64,000 nucleotides of DNA from Chrysopilus asiliformis (GCA_964034945.1 OZ035960.1:116663824-116727823); one strand, 5' to 3'; shown: positions 28,101 through 37,701, counted from the stretch's first letter. Notes: generated from the sequence alone by a model not told the origin. A program made the numbers and translations.

Positions 28101-29015
28101 TTTAATTTTTTTATTACTATGTAGAAGCATGTCCCCTAACCATTAGTAAATGTTTACGTAGTAAAATTTAGTATATTGAAAAAAATATATAAATGGTAAA
28201 AATATTCAAAACTGGTTTTTGTAACTTGAAATAACTGGAAAAAAAACTCAAAAATTTGAATGTTTCTCTAAAATGGCATTGGATTAGTCATAAAATTACC
28301 TTAAAAAAATTCCATACAAAATTTATAAAAAAAACTTCATTTCAAATAAGATTTCTCAACATTACCTACATTGTTGCAATGTACACACAATTCCATCTTA
28401 GTATGAAACTGAATAATTTTGTTGAAATAACCACCGAAACCATTAATCGGAAGAATTTGAAAAGAACAAATATTTTGATCAGCATTTCCGTCACTCACGT
28501 AAAAAAAAGTAATATTCATGAAATCCATATTTTTGAGTGTGTCCAAACCTCGTATTATCCGAGGCTCAAATAATTGTGCCACCATTTTTCAAGTGATGTT
28601 CGAAATTGTGTTCTGATATTATGAGTTACAGAACATATGCATAAAATCACTTTATGTAACAAGATTGAAACAATATTAAACTATCCTTTATTCAAAGTAA
28701 TAATATTCGTAAAAATATTGTTATAATAACAAATTTTCAATCAGTTGATCTATCTGGTGAGCTCAGATAGAGCGTTAATTGTATAGGTCACCAAAAAAAA
28801 TGTTTTTTTTTCTTTATCAGACAGCCGTTCATATCGATAACAAGCAAACACGTCCAGAACACAGCTAATCGCTATGAAATTTACTTATTGAAAAATCTTC
28901 AATTTGGAAGATACTTTTAAAAATTATTTTTAGAAATGTTTCCCAACAAAAAAATGTAATCGTTTTTGAAAACTTTTGCAGGCTTCTGAACGCTCCCACA
29001 GTAACTAAAATCTGA
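3754..29015 (+). CDS. Tetraspanin with long N-terminal extension, nine candidate exons
   Basis: Four-pass membrane protein that organises partners in the plasma membrane or endosomes. Exons that join in frame: 3754-4179, 6783-6922, 12440-12615, 12671-12836, 18459-18558, 19514-19756, 24244-24453, 24632-24948 and 28982-29015, giving about 603 residues. The tetraspanin core starts at Met188. Membrane segments lie near 195-215, 232-257, 268-290 and 433-453. The large extracellular loop has the family CCG motif (Cys329-Cys330), a PxSCC motif (Cys351-352), and Cys411 and Cys419, so six cysteines. Residues 1-187 are an extra, hydrophilic, Asn-rich N-terminus; the usual start could instead be the ATG at 6918. 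The tail (488 on) has a dileucine-type ERESLL at 519-524 and PPRY at 530-533. All introns have GT-AG ends. The exact family member was not identified. See the separate notes on exon 8 and exon 9. Confidence 0.85.
4325..4650 (+). repeat. Dispersed repeat, plus orientation, internally duplicated
   Basis: The stretch matches the left half of the copy at 13905-14425, sharing AGCTACAATTGCCAG, TCAAATACTCTAT and the TATGTAAAATC...TTCTA.ACACATTTT block. That last block occurs twice here, about 150 bp apart, so this copy carries an internal tandem duplication. It is non-coding and probably a non-autonomous element. Confidence 0.6.
4866..5395 (-). repeat. Dispersed repeat, near full-length inverted copy
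   Basis: Reverse complement of the 13905-14425 copy. It shows GGAGTATATTAGATTTAGTATAC, CTACACCAGGGTGTC, a GTCCGTACGTCTGTCCATCCGTCTG-like tract, ATAGTTACGTTTCTCGTGAA and the TTTTACATAACTCAT block in the expected inverted order. No open frame is present. Such phosphate-repeat-like GTCTGTCCGTC tracts are common in dispersed fly repeats. Confidence 0.6.
5990..6165 (-). repeat. Dispersed repeat fragment, inverted
   Basis: Reverse complement of the left end of the same repeat: CATATAGAGTATTTGACGATTGG followed by CAATTGTAG matches the AGCTACAATTGCC...TCAAATACTCTAT block of the 4325 and 13905 copies. It is flanked by a CTCCCCT-type segment, also shared. Confidence 0.5.
8260..8668 (+). pseudogene. 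Tc1/mariner-type transposase relic, internally deleted
   Basis: Reading plus strand, 8330-8460 encodes WFQQDCATCHTANET followed, after substitutions and stops, by an ISRRSEVNWPP segment. These match the second catalytic region of IS630/Tc1/mariner transposases found in insects (FQQDGATCHTA; VNWPPRSCDLTP). About 100 residues are missing. The frame then resumes as HRVEVCRR...LSDMIFHT and ends in TAA near 8563. The 3' end (GTTAACATCGG..GAAACACC, to 8668) is the inverted counterpart of the sequence at 36376-36424, so both relics belong to one family. Stops and deletion show it is dead. Confidence 0.75.
11540..11628. mobile_element. Small pogo-like MITE
   Basis: CAGTGGAAC at the left and GTTCCACTG at the right form a perfect terminal inverted repeat. 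TA dinucleotides lie immediately outside both ends, consistent with a TA target-site duplication. The element is under 100 bp and non-coding. CAGT ends and TA targets are typical of pogo and Tc1/mariner derivatives. Confidence 0.5.
13905..14425 (+). repeat. Dispersed repeat, reference-like full copy
   Basis: The most complete copy in the window. In order it has AAGCTACAATTGCCAG, TCAAATACTCTATATGATGAC, a GGAGAGGGGA segment, TATGTAAAATCCTATTCTAAACACATTTTA, TTACGAGAAACGTAACTATAC, a run of GACAGACAAACAGACAGACG, CCCTGGTGTAG, and GTATACTAAATCTAATATACTCC. Parts recur at 4325, 4866 (inverted), 5990 (inverted) and 61027. No coding capacity is visible. Confidence 0.65.
15598..15649. repeat. Perfect 21-bp stem hairpin
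   Basis: Arms 15598-15618 and 15629-15649 are exact reverse complements (GAAAATTCTTTTCAAAGTAAA and its complement) around a 10-base loop. It lies within tetraspanin intron 4. It may be the remains of a MITE or a structured RNA element in the intron. Confidence 0.6.
17030..17287. mobile_element. Foldback (hairpin) element
   Basis: Two arms of about 105 bp are near-perfect reverse complements around a centre at about 17157. Blocks such as AAAAAGTGTATG / CATACACTTTTT, ACAGTCTGT / ACAGTCTGT-complement and CAGATGTCGC / GCGACATCTG pair. The outer ends read CACAAATGGTATA and TATACTAATTGTG. No transposase is encoded and no clear target-site duplication was found. The short open frames on both strands are products of the palindrome. 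Confidence 0.65.
18559..19513 (+). other. Tetraspanin intron 5
   Basis: A 955-bp intron with donor GTAAGT and acceptor TTTGATAG. An upstream TTTTACAG at 19443-19450 looks like a stronger acceptor, but the frame behind it closes at a TAA within 13 codons. The acceptor at 19512-19513 keeps the frame open and yields the conserved PxSCC motif, so it was chosen. Confidence 0.6.
19757..24243 (+). other. Tetraspanin intron 6
   Basis: A 4.5-kb intron (donor CAG|GTAATC, acceptor TTTCACAG|GGA). It contains a 16-bp inverted repeat at 21236-21290 and a stretch at 22022-22386 that is open on both strands without recognisable similarity. No exon of another gene was seen. Confidence 0.75.
21236..21290. repeat. 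16-bp perfect inverted repeat
   Basis: GCAGCAATAATTCGAC at 21236-21251 and its exact reverse complement at 21275-21290 are separated by 23 bases. It lies in tetraspanin intron 6. It could be a decayed MITE; no function can be assigned. Confidence 0.5.
24632..24952 (+). CDS. Tetraspanin exon 8 with a stop codon spanning the splice donor
   Basis: This exon encodes most of the cytoplasmic tail, including the ERESLL and PPRY motifs and an Ala5 run. Its end reads TACAG|GTAGCA. If the intron is retained the frame stops at once at TAG (24950-24952), giving a 592-593-residue protein. If the GT at 24949 is used as a donor and joined to 28982, the tail continues. Both outcomes are possible from the sequence; the downstream exon looks coding, which favours splicing. 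Confidence 0.65.
   Translation: MTSTSINGGLHTEPKVGNRDRERSRMSSGESERESLLVHENPPPRYLKNKHLYGCADTGAPGGESDTNSNCALIVEDASAAAAAKSINGNNNYELTEFDTKAPTYR
24953..28981 (+). other. Tetraspanin intron 8 / alternative 3' UTR
   Basis: Four kilobases without a recognised exon. It holds a T19 tract near 25219, CA-rich microsatellite DNA at 25800-25880, a 28-bp unit repeated twice at 26708-26763, and a less AT-rich patch at 27130-27440 with unidentified open frames. The acceptor TTTTGCAG at 28974-28981 ends it. Confidence 0.55.
26708..26763. repeat. 28-bp tandem duplication
   Basis: Two adjacent 28-bp units beginning ACTTTAGGTTCAATTTCACT (26708-26735 and 26736-26763) differ at one base, and a third unit starts (ACTTTA) and stops. 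A recent local duplication is the simplest explanation. Confidence 0.7.
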
Positions 29016-29229
29016 CTACGGTATTACTTGGAGCAGTTATTCGGTGACCGATGGCGAAAGTATGGACGACATCGACCAAGCAGGAACCGAAACAGAACAC
29101 CACGTGGTGAGATACGTGGTGAACAAGGTGTCCGTTTTTGCATCGAATCGATTGATGGTGGAGAGTGTGAGTGTGAGGACATTTAAAATCAAGAACATTA
29201 TCGATTATAAACAAAAAAAATTACAATGA
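28982..29229 (+). pseudogene. Last tetraspanin exon with an apparent one-base frameshift
   Basis: Joined to exon 8, the exon reads LLNAPTVTKI and then hits TGA at 29013. In the other frame, right from the AAAA run at 29007-29010, the sequence reads SDYGITWSSYSVTDGESMDD and stays open to a TAA-type stop at 29229. That frame has GC-rich third positions (GTG ACC GAT GGC GAC ATC) unlike the AT-rich surroundings. It cannot be entered from any visible splice acceptor because TAA at 29002 blocks it. One extra A, real or a sequencing or assembly error, would explain the break. Without it the tail would be about 70 residues longer. Confidence 0.55.
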
Positions 29230-32200
29230 AATAAGTTAAACCATCTAACAAAAGTGTATAGATAAATAATAATAAAATTAAAATTTTAAACATTGAAAAC
29301 ATACAAAATATTAACAAACCTTCATATAATCTAAAAAAAATGCATAACCAACAATTAAAGAGACTTTTAAAATAAAGAATAAGTTATCTACCTTTAAACA
29401 AATGAACTAAATGATGTTGAAAGTCACAATGTCATCTCAATAAAAACAAACTAAAAAATCAACAAAGAGTGATTGAAAATACAGTCAGCTTTAATGTTCA
29501 ACAATATACTCATCAATCACCGGAAAGTGCAGTAAGTCAACCGAACCACGTAAATCAATAATCATCACACGTAGTCGAATATGTAGTTATAAACGCAGAA
29601 ATGACTCAATCAAAGAGAAATAGGGCCAAGGGAGGTGTAAGTCACTAGCTGTTCCAAAAAAAAGTAATCAAACCAAAAGTACATATTAACAGGAAACACT
29701 GTTAAATCAACAAAACAACAGAGAAAAATTACCAAATCTCATTAAATTGTATTCAATACAAAAATATAATTAAATTTTAGTTATAACTCGTAAAATATAT
29801 ATTCTAAAGAAGAATCATGCAAAAAGGATATAAATATGTAGGTCTAACCGAAAATAATAAAATTACAACTTACTACAATAGTTGATGTATCTCAAAAGAA
29901 AAAATATATTTCTATTATTTAGCTTAGATTAGTTGTTACGCATAGCGAATAAGTTTTAAGTGCAATATGTATTTATTTATACGGACTAAGTATCGTATTG
30001 AAGTTATAATAAAATTAGTATTATTTTTAAACTTCTTTTGACATATACAGCAAAAACCCCGCATAGTCCGGCTTCAAATATTCCAAATTCACTAAGTTCG
30101 ATTCAAAATCTTGCGATACGATATTTCATTTTTTCGGGCGTTCCTGGTTTAATGTGTAAGCTATGAAGTACATGTACGATTGACCAGTAGCCGTTTGTAA
30201 ACTTTTATGTCAAATTCACTTCTATGATCTATTAGTTTTCGATTATTTTCAAACAGCCGGGAAAATCGGTGGAACCAATTATTTATCCGGACTATGCGAA
30301 AGTATTTTATTAACACAAAAAATTGTATTTCTTTAATACTCGTATTATTGTAGTATTTAGACAATAAACAAATTATTAAAAGAAATTATATCTGATTTGT
30401 AAATAATTAAGGAAAAACTTTTGTCTTGTATTACATTTTTTACAATAATTTTTTAATAAACGTTTATTCATTTTTTTTTTTTGTTGTAAATAAAACAAAG
30501 AACGGACATCTTATTAATCTTAATTGGTCAATCAACGCATTCGAGTATACATTTTACGGAATTTTAGTCAGGCTTTTTTGTATGTAACAAACTTAGAAGC
30601 AACTCCAGAGAAAAATCGAATACATAAACGAATTTACTAATCCAAATTACATTTTTATAAATAGGAAGCCTTAATTTTGTTAGAAATTAGATTTAACTTA
30701 AATTAAAACCGATGTGTAATACAACTTTAACAGAATTTTTACGTATTTTAATTGTATTTAAAATACCTGATCATTTAATCGCCTGAAAAGGATATATTCT
30801 ATTAGCCCCAAAATTCGTATTTCATAAAATACAATTATCCTGCAGATTTCAACTTTACAAATTTAATCAAGCTTAAAGTAAGGCCCGAAATTATAGCTAT
30901 TGTGCAGACAAGAACAAAGATCAATTTTTGGATATATTTTTTAATAAATTTTGCGATTGGGAGTTTTTCAAAAGCATACGTTATGAAGAACCTACGCTGC
31001 GCACACTGCGTGCAAATAATTTCTAGTAAATATGATGACGAAAACCTTTTTTTAAAGCAGTGTGGCAGCCTTTACAGATCATATTTACTGAAAAAAATCT
31101 TTTTTTTTATTCCACTACACAAAGTTTAGAAATACTGTTTGAAGACTGCCTACATTTTTATAATTTTTCATTGTGAAAAATTCCGTCAAATGTAAATAAA
31201 CAATGCTATTAAGTAAAAAAACGAACCATAAATTAAATGCCTAAAATAAATTAATATAACTAAAATGTATTCACGTTTTTAGCCTTTTACATATCCATTT
31301 TGAATTAAAACGTGTTTAAATAATTTATTTTTGTTTAATTAAGGAATTGATTATATATATTTAATGTAAAAATTAAAAAAGAGTATTATAAATATTATTA
31401 CAAATTCATTTATTAAGCATCTCATTTGCTTTATTCTTAGGAAGACTTTTGTAAAAAAAAATATAGAAAAGTTTTAAAAAAATAATATAAAATATCAAAA
31501 AAATAAAAAAAATATAAAGGAAATAGTGACCAGCTATTTTACCTTATGAAGAGATGAAAGCATAAAAAACCAAAGAGAAACCAAGCTTTGTTTTTATAAG
31601 TGAAAGAGCTTAAAAAATAGTGCCTCGAATTTGTTTTAAAATTTATGTTTGAAATCTTGTCAAAACCATTTCAGTTTTTATTTCACTTAATCACCATTGA
31701 TTAGCGATTTTCTCACAAATAAATTTGAGAAAGGTCAACCGAATCGATAATTTCATTCATCAAAACGTTTTCAGTACATGTTAAGTACTTTACGTATTTT
31801 TCATTTAAAAATTCAAAATGTTAACTATCACAATAATATTTTTAATGAAGATTAAAAACGATTGTATAGTAAACTTTTAAGACTTTTAACAATAAAAAAA
31901 TCAACTAATTGATCAGACTTTCATTTCGATTAAGAAATAAAAAACTATCGGTTCCATGAAAAAATGTCGCTTAGATATTCCGCGCTTTGGTCCGTATAGC
32001 TTTCTTTTCAGAAATAATAATATCCCATGAAAAAATTGCATCAGTCTTAATACACCGGATTTAAGCAAATTTTAATATACAGAATTTATATAGAAACTAA
32101 ATTAAATCGATAGCAAACAACTCGGCTGCCATTATGGTGGGTAAATTAAATTAATTGGTAAAATTCCTCTGTTGGTATTAAGCTTATCAATAATAAAAGA

Positions 32201-34480
32201 CCACTTCGTTTATAGCCTAAACAATGATAAATTGATAAGACAAACCAATTAGGCCAATTATAATAAAATATCATTAGCACATATTTAAATAATGTAGGCA
32301 AATATATCATCACACAAGTCAAAAATCGGGAAAAATAGGAAGGCTATAAAGAAAACCAAATGACAAAACATGTCATTCATTTGGGCACATCAACTAACTA
32401 AAATTGATTATTTAACATAACACATTTTTCCTGTGCAATGAAGAATACAATCTGTGTGTAGCACAACAAGAATCATAAATCAAAGATTGACAACATTAAT
32501 AAAATCTTATACAAGAAATTTAAGTAATTGCAATGGTTATCATACTTAAAATCAATGGAAATCAGTGGTTTTTAGTTCAGTTATAAAAGATGAGGAAATA
32601 CATATCTTCATCTGTTCGAAAGCTTTAAAAATATAGCTTTAAAAAAATCATTTTTTCAAGTTTGAGAAACTGCCCTTATCTCCACCGAGAATTTTTTTGG
32701 AATTCCTTATATTAAATATTCTTTAGATGGCGGAAAATTTAAGGAGCTCTTTTAAAATACCGAAACTTTGAAGACCTTTTTAGGATTCCCATCTTTAGTA
32801 GCCATTAATCTGAACCTCCCCTCTAGTTACGGTTCTAACCATACGTATTTCTTATACTCATTTGTACAAGAAACTATATGATTTTAAACTAATAAAAAAA
32901 TCTTAGGTTTGATTAGAAAATGCATCAAAACTAAAATTTCTTTACGAGTAAAGCATTTTTTTTACTATAATTGCTCCAAATTTACATGTGCTTCCGTAAT
33001 AATTTAGGACAACAATTTTGAAGTATAAATAAAACACTGTTTGATAGAAATCTTAAAAGTTTATTTATACAATCTAAACTCTAGGAACCGTAAACAAATT
33101 CTGTTGTAAATATGCTTCGCTTCCTTTATACAGAAGTATGATAAGAAGAAAACAAAGTAAAAATACCGAAAACTAAAAATTTAAAAAACCAAAAAAATGA
33201 GAGTTTTATTTAAGATAAAAAAAAGTAGATAGATATTTTTGCATACCGAAATATGTACCAAAGTGTAATAAAAACCAAAGACTCCCTTTCCAAAAATAAA
33301 AAAAAATCCCTTTAAATTATTGATAGAATGTAAAACTAATAAAAAATATTAAATAGAGAGAAAAAATAGCAAAGAATAGAAATTTGTAATGTGAACCAGT
33401 TTCTCATTATCACAACCATTACAACATCAATTACTGTTAGACAGACACATAGAATAATACATAAAAACCAATATACTCTCCACATAATTATTCGCAACAT
33501 ACAATTCATTAGTTCACAATGTAAATACAACTTTTTTATGATTAGTCAACGTACAAAAAAAAATTGAAAAACGTCTTTGCAAGAATGCCAAAACATGTTT
33601 CCGCAAAAGCATTGCAAATGTGTGCCAAGCGCATAACATTTTATTTCATAAATTTCTCTAATTTTCAATTACAGTAAAATCAATAGCTGAATCAATAGCT
33701 GAATTAATGAAACACCACGTTTTACCATCAATTTGCGGAAACTTGTCGTTTTGGAAGGTACCGTGCAATATTGATTTGCTATGATTTATATCAATTAAAA
33801 ATCCCAAGTATTATAATTTTTAAAATTAATAATAATTACCAAGGAATATATTATATATAACTAAACATTGGTTTTTTTCGCATTTCAAATTTGAATGAAA
33901 AAAGGGTGAAATAAATATAGAACGTAATTTTATAATTAAGTAAGCTTGTTATTTCGTTTATAAATTTACCCTTATATTTAATATCGTTATTACACAATTA
34001 TTTATCATCAAAAACGAATGTGATTAAAAATTAATGAATAAATTTAAATTAAATTAAACCAAAAAAAAAAATATATAGAAATTTAAAACTGAAACGATAA
34101 ATAGTAAAACATAATTAAAGTGAAAACCAAACACACCCATACACAAAATACGAGAAAAAAAAGTTAATAAATTCATGTAAATAATGAAGATATTTTAAAA
34201 ATTGTAAACATTTAAAGTTGTGACGTTATTTCAATAAATCAAATAACATCATGTAAAAATAAATTTTAAAAAAATAAAAAATAAAAATAATAAAATAAAA
34301 ATGTAAAACTACTTAAAATTTATATATAAAAAATCTCAAATAAACTAAATACTAAAAAGAAATAAATGAAAATCACAAATAAATGGAACACACTTGAGTA
34401 AAAGATATGAATGAAATCGGAATGTATTACAGTAAAAAAAAACCTTTAGACGTTTAAAAATATATTATTTAAAAATAAAA
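29230..34480 (+). other. Long AT-rich trailer, probable 3' UTR and intergenic DNA
   Basis: No protein or RNA gene was recognised on either strand. The sequence is extremely AT-rich with many AATAAA hexamers (for example near 29270 and throughout 34100-34450), as in long fly 3' UTRs. A decayed pogo-like end (CAGC...CCCCGCATAGTCCGG) occurs at 30048 with the inverted 11-mer CCGGACTATGC at 30288. The true polyadenylation site cannot be chosen by eye. Confidence 0.4.
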
Positions 34481-34707
34481 ATTAATTATGATTGTTTCTG
34501 GTGTTATGTTTCTATTTCACGGTATATCACTTTATCTCCATTTTCAGAATATCCTACATTTTTTGAGTGTAAAACTGGGAATATCATTTTCATATACCAT
34601 AAAATAAGTGGAAAATTCTAAGCCTTCCCAGGACAATTGAGTAGCCACCATGTTTCTAGCAAGGATCTGTCAATGAAATACCTTAAGCTAATTTTAGACT
34701 TTTCCGA

Positions 34708-34722
34708 CCCCCCCCCCCCCCC
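34708..34722. repeat. Poly-C tract
   Basis: Fifteen consecutive C residues in an otherwise AT-rich stretch between the two convergent genes. On the minus strand it would lie in the intron after the orphan PfkB exon. Confidence 0.8.
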
Positions 34723-34838
34723 ACCCTCTCCCATCCTCTTGAATTTTAGATTTACATTCGATTCTTCAGAATCAGTTTAAAAAAACAGTTTTCAATTTTG
34801 CTGCCGGAAAATTAATTTGAAAAAAATTGGTGACTTAC

Positions 34839-34898
34839 CTTCAAATCGTCCTCGACCGCTGTGAGGCATACATCAAGAATAGAAGCGCCTACGACTAC
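34839..34898 (-). CDS. Orphan exon of a PfkB-family (pseudouridine kinase-like) domain
   Basis: On the minus strand a TTTTAG acceptor, 20 open codons and an AAG|GTAAGT donor enclose VVVGASILDV...AVEDDLK. This is the first strand-turn of PfkB sugar kinases (VVGG/VVGAxxxD). In eukaryotic bifunctional pseudouridine-metabolising proteins this domain follows PsuG, and PsuG lies directly upstream on the same strand, ending in NDIPV. Possible joins: donor at 35049 (C|GTAAAT) to an acceptor at 34895, giving PVLVGAS, or donor at 35053 (CCG|GTTCGT) to 34898, giving IPVVVGAS. No further kinase exon (GGxxRN, DTxGAGD) was found within the next few hundred bases. Confidence 0.6.
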
Positions 34899-35007
34899 CT
34901 AAAATGTTTTGGACGAAAATATTATAACTGGTTGCAACCCATAGACGAAATTCTAAAGGAAATAGCATAGAGAATAATGAAAGATTGAATTGCAACTATG
35001 TATGTGT

Positions 35008-35016
35008 TTTATTTAT
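35008..35016 (-). terminator. Polyadenylation signal of the PsuG-only transcript
   Basis: Minus-strand AATAAATAAA (plus TTTATTTATT) begins about 25 bases after the TAA stop of the PsuG frame. It would support a short transcript ending without the kinase exon. Confidence 0.45.
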
Positions 35017-35038
35017 TCAGTGTCAGTGATAGGATAAT

Positions 35039-37455
35039 TTATAATTTACGAACCGGTATATCATTCTTTGGGACGTTAATGCATTTTTCATCATGTTTGT
35101 GATTATGAGATCTTAACATTTCGAAATCCTTATCGACATTTTCTGAGCCCAAAGGTTTTTTGTCAGCCGACTCAGTTGTTGATAACGATGCTAAATGAAC
35201 TGAAATTTCTGAAGCAATACGAGCATTATTTTTTATCAGGGCAATATCTGAAAGCAAAATTTCAAAAACTTTAATACATACTTTAAAATATTGATTAAAA
35301 AATTTACTTGATTTCAGGCTCTTTCCTTTGGTTATTTCGGAAACTGCTTGAAGTACAAAAGGTGTTACTTCCTTCCCACTAATACCCTTTTCCGACGCCT
35401 GGGTCAATGCGTTTTTAATCGCAGCTGCTATTAAGTGCTCTGTAAAAAAAAATATAGTAATAAATACGTGAACAAAGTATTAAGAAATAAAAATATCGGA
35501 TATAAAAACGATTTTTTTCCAGTTCAATGAAGATATTTCATTAAAATTCCAATAAAAAAACATGAGTAGAAAAGGAGAAAGTGTGACATATTTACCGAAC
35601 AATGAAAAAAAAACGATTGATCCATAAAAAAATTACCTTCAATGGCGAACTCCTCTGGTATGGGGACTCCAATCAATACACCTGATCCCAAATTAATCTG
35701 CAAAGACGCTTGAATTAGCTGTGCTGCCTCCATGGCAGATTCCAAATTGTATGGAGCCTTTACACCACTTGACCTCGAATAAAATGCAGGAAAATCTCTT
35801 TCAGGACTCTGATATGATGCCACACAAACACCTTGAGTTTCGAGATACTCAAGCGTTCTCGGTATATCCAAAATAGACTTCACACCACTTGAAACGACGG
35901 CAATCGGAGTTTTTCCAAGCTCCATCAAATCGGCAGAAATATCAAAAGTCACATGACCCTCCCGATGGACTCCACCTGTACCAGTGAAAAGAAAGAAAAT
36001 CAATCGTCTTACAGGTAAAATCGTATAGCGCTTACCTATTCCGCCCGTAGCGAACATTTTGATTCCCACCATATTGGCGATAACAAGCGTTCCCGCCACC
36101 GTCGTTCCCCCACTCTGTTTCTTGGCCAAAACATAAGCCAAATCACGTCGGGAACACTTCACAGCTTTCTGGCCACCTCCATCGTATCCCGATAATCGCT
36201 GCAATTCATCGCTCGTTAGCCCGACTTTAATCCTTCCATCAATGATGGCAATGGTTGCCGGTAGTGAACCCTTCAATAAAATCACAAGTTAGACATTTTT
36301 TCGCCTTTCGGGTTAGTATCATCGCTCTATCCCCAGGGAGGATGAGAGTTTATTAATTAAGTTATATAATATATAGGGTGTTCCAATGGCTTGGACTGAT
36401 GTTCACAGAAAATAAGACAATGTTATTATTTCTTAAATCCTATTGGAATTTCTCGGCTTATAAGGTCTGCAAAAACAACAAAATTATATTATTTTTGCGG
36501 ATGTTTTCACATCCAAATTTCCCCCCAACAGGTCGGACATGTCTGCCCTGAAAACCCACCAGGAGCCTGTTTCTGGTATGGAAAGCTGGCTCACCGTCAT
36601 CAGAGCCTGCTTTGCCAGCTTCCATGCAGGCTTACAGGATTTTGGTGGAGTAAAACAGGCTCCAGATGGGTTTTCAGGGCAGACATGTCCGACCTGTTGG
36701 GGGGAAATTTGGATGTGAAAACATCCGCAAAAATAATATAATTTTGTTGTTTTTGCAGACCTTATAAGCCGAGAAATTCCAATAGAATTCAATGCTAAAA
36801 GGTCGAGTATAAACCATGAATCAGAAATGGTTCAATGGTTAAACACTAAATAGATTATTTCTTAAATTTCTTTTGATTTTATTGAATCATGTTATTCGGC
36901 ACATGGCAATTATGTATGAAATATAATATCGCTCAAATATTCACAAAGACTTCGGCGACACACTTTCACTCGATAGTCAACATGTTTGATGACATCTCTG
37001 CATAATTGCCTCGCGATCCCACAAACATGCTTTATTATCTTATCCTTCAGCTGTTAAATTGTTGTTGGCTTGCTGACATAGACCTTACTCTTGAGATACT
37101 GAGATACACCCAAAGTCCAAAGGAGTGAAATCACACGATCTTGGTGGTGAAGTGCGCGAAATGCGCGAATCACAAAGTGTGCGGAATGCTTGTTTGAATG
37201 CCCATTTTCGTATTAGACTTCAATAACTTTAACACGAAGTTCGAACACCCGATAGAAAATCTATGGTCAAGGCGACCTAATTACCTGTCGTTGAACAATC
37301 TCTTCCACTTCGGATGCTGTTTCCAAATTATGCGGATACGGCATTCCATGCGTGATTATGGTGGATTCTAGCGCTACTACAGGACGATTCATCAGCAGGG
37401 CTTCGTGAACGCGGGGATGGATATCAATCAGATTACTGAAATTTAAATTTTCCAT
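35039..37455 (-). CDS. psuG: Pseudouridine-5'-phosphate glycosidase (PsuG/IndA family)
   Basis: The enzyme splits pseudouridine 5'-phosphate into uracil and ribose 5-phosphate, the second step of pseudouridine breakdown. Exons: 37285-37455, 36036-36270, 35637-35975, 35308-35439 and 35039-35247, all joined in frame by GT-AG introns, for 361 residues (bacterial PsuG is a little over 300). Family signatures: [83 protein letters not shown] and [18 protein letters not shown]. The start is the ATG at 37455; the frame upstream has only non-ATG codons. The last 40 residues are a hydrophilic linker. In fungi and many animals a PfkB kinase domain follows; here only one candidate kinase exon is seen. 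Intron 1 carries nested transposons. Confidence 0.9.
36376..37150 (-). pseudogene. Tc1/mariner-type relic split by a later insertion
   Basis: On the minus strand 36870-37150 encodes, with stops and frameshifts, [12 protein letters not shown]..., then YRVKVCRR, then a DIIFHT-like end, the C-terminus of the same transposase family as the relic at 8260-8668. The 3' terminal sequence GGTGTTCCAATGGCTTGGAC (36377 on, plus strand) pairs with the end of that relic. The segment between 36439 and 36853 is foreign to it. The 5' part of the transposase is absent. It lies in intron 1 of psuG. Confidence 0.7.
36439..36853. mobile_element. Foldback element, 415 bp, inside the mariner relic
   Basis: A near-perfect inverted repeat runs from CTATTGGAATTTCTCGG (about 36440) to CCGAGAAATTCCAATAG (about 36785). 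Its arms of roughly 150 bp meet near 36615. The element and a 60-bp right-hand extension are bounded by an exact 14-bp direct repeat, ATTATTTCTTAAAT, at 36425-36438 and 36854-36867. Removing the element and one repeat restores continuity of the relic. No transposase is encoded; the open frame across it is a product of the palindrome. Confidence 0.7.
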
Positions 37456-37701
37456 TGTTTTAAACAAAATTTACCTTTTAAATGTGAAAACTAAACAAAT
37501 TACCTCAATTTCAAGAGTTTTTCAGGTCTTGTGTATTTACTGCGATGCAAAAGTTTTGGAAAAAAATCGATTATCCTTGAACACATCATTTCCAAAACTG
37601 AATTCTTTAGAAAAAGCGGTGAATATATTATATTGTTTTCAGAATAAACTAAAAATGAATATTATCGTGATGAAAAAAGTGAATTTCTAGATGTAAAAAT
37701 T

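Noticed and set aside
28745..28795. tRNA-like D-arm motif (CTCAGATAGAGCG)
   Set aside because: No anticodon arm, T-arm or acceptor pairing could be built around it. No tRNA gene was found anywhere in the window.
34837..34970. Plus-strand open frame ending at TAG, with a protein-like LDRCEAYIKNRSAYDYL reading
   Set aside because: The same bases on the minus strand form a PfkB exon with proper acceptor and donor directly behind PsuG, so the plus reading is a shadow.
36484..36792. Minus-strand frame of 102 codons in the psuG first intron
   Set aside because: It spans a near-perfect palindrome, so its open frame is a by-product of the foldback element.
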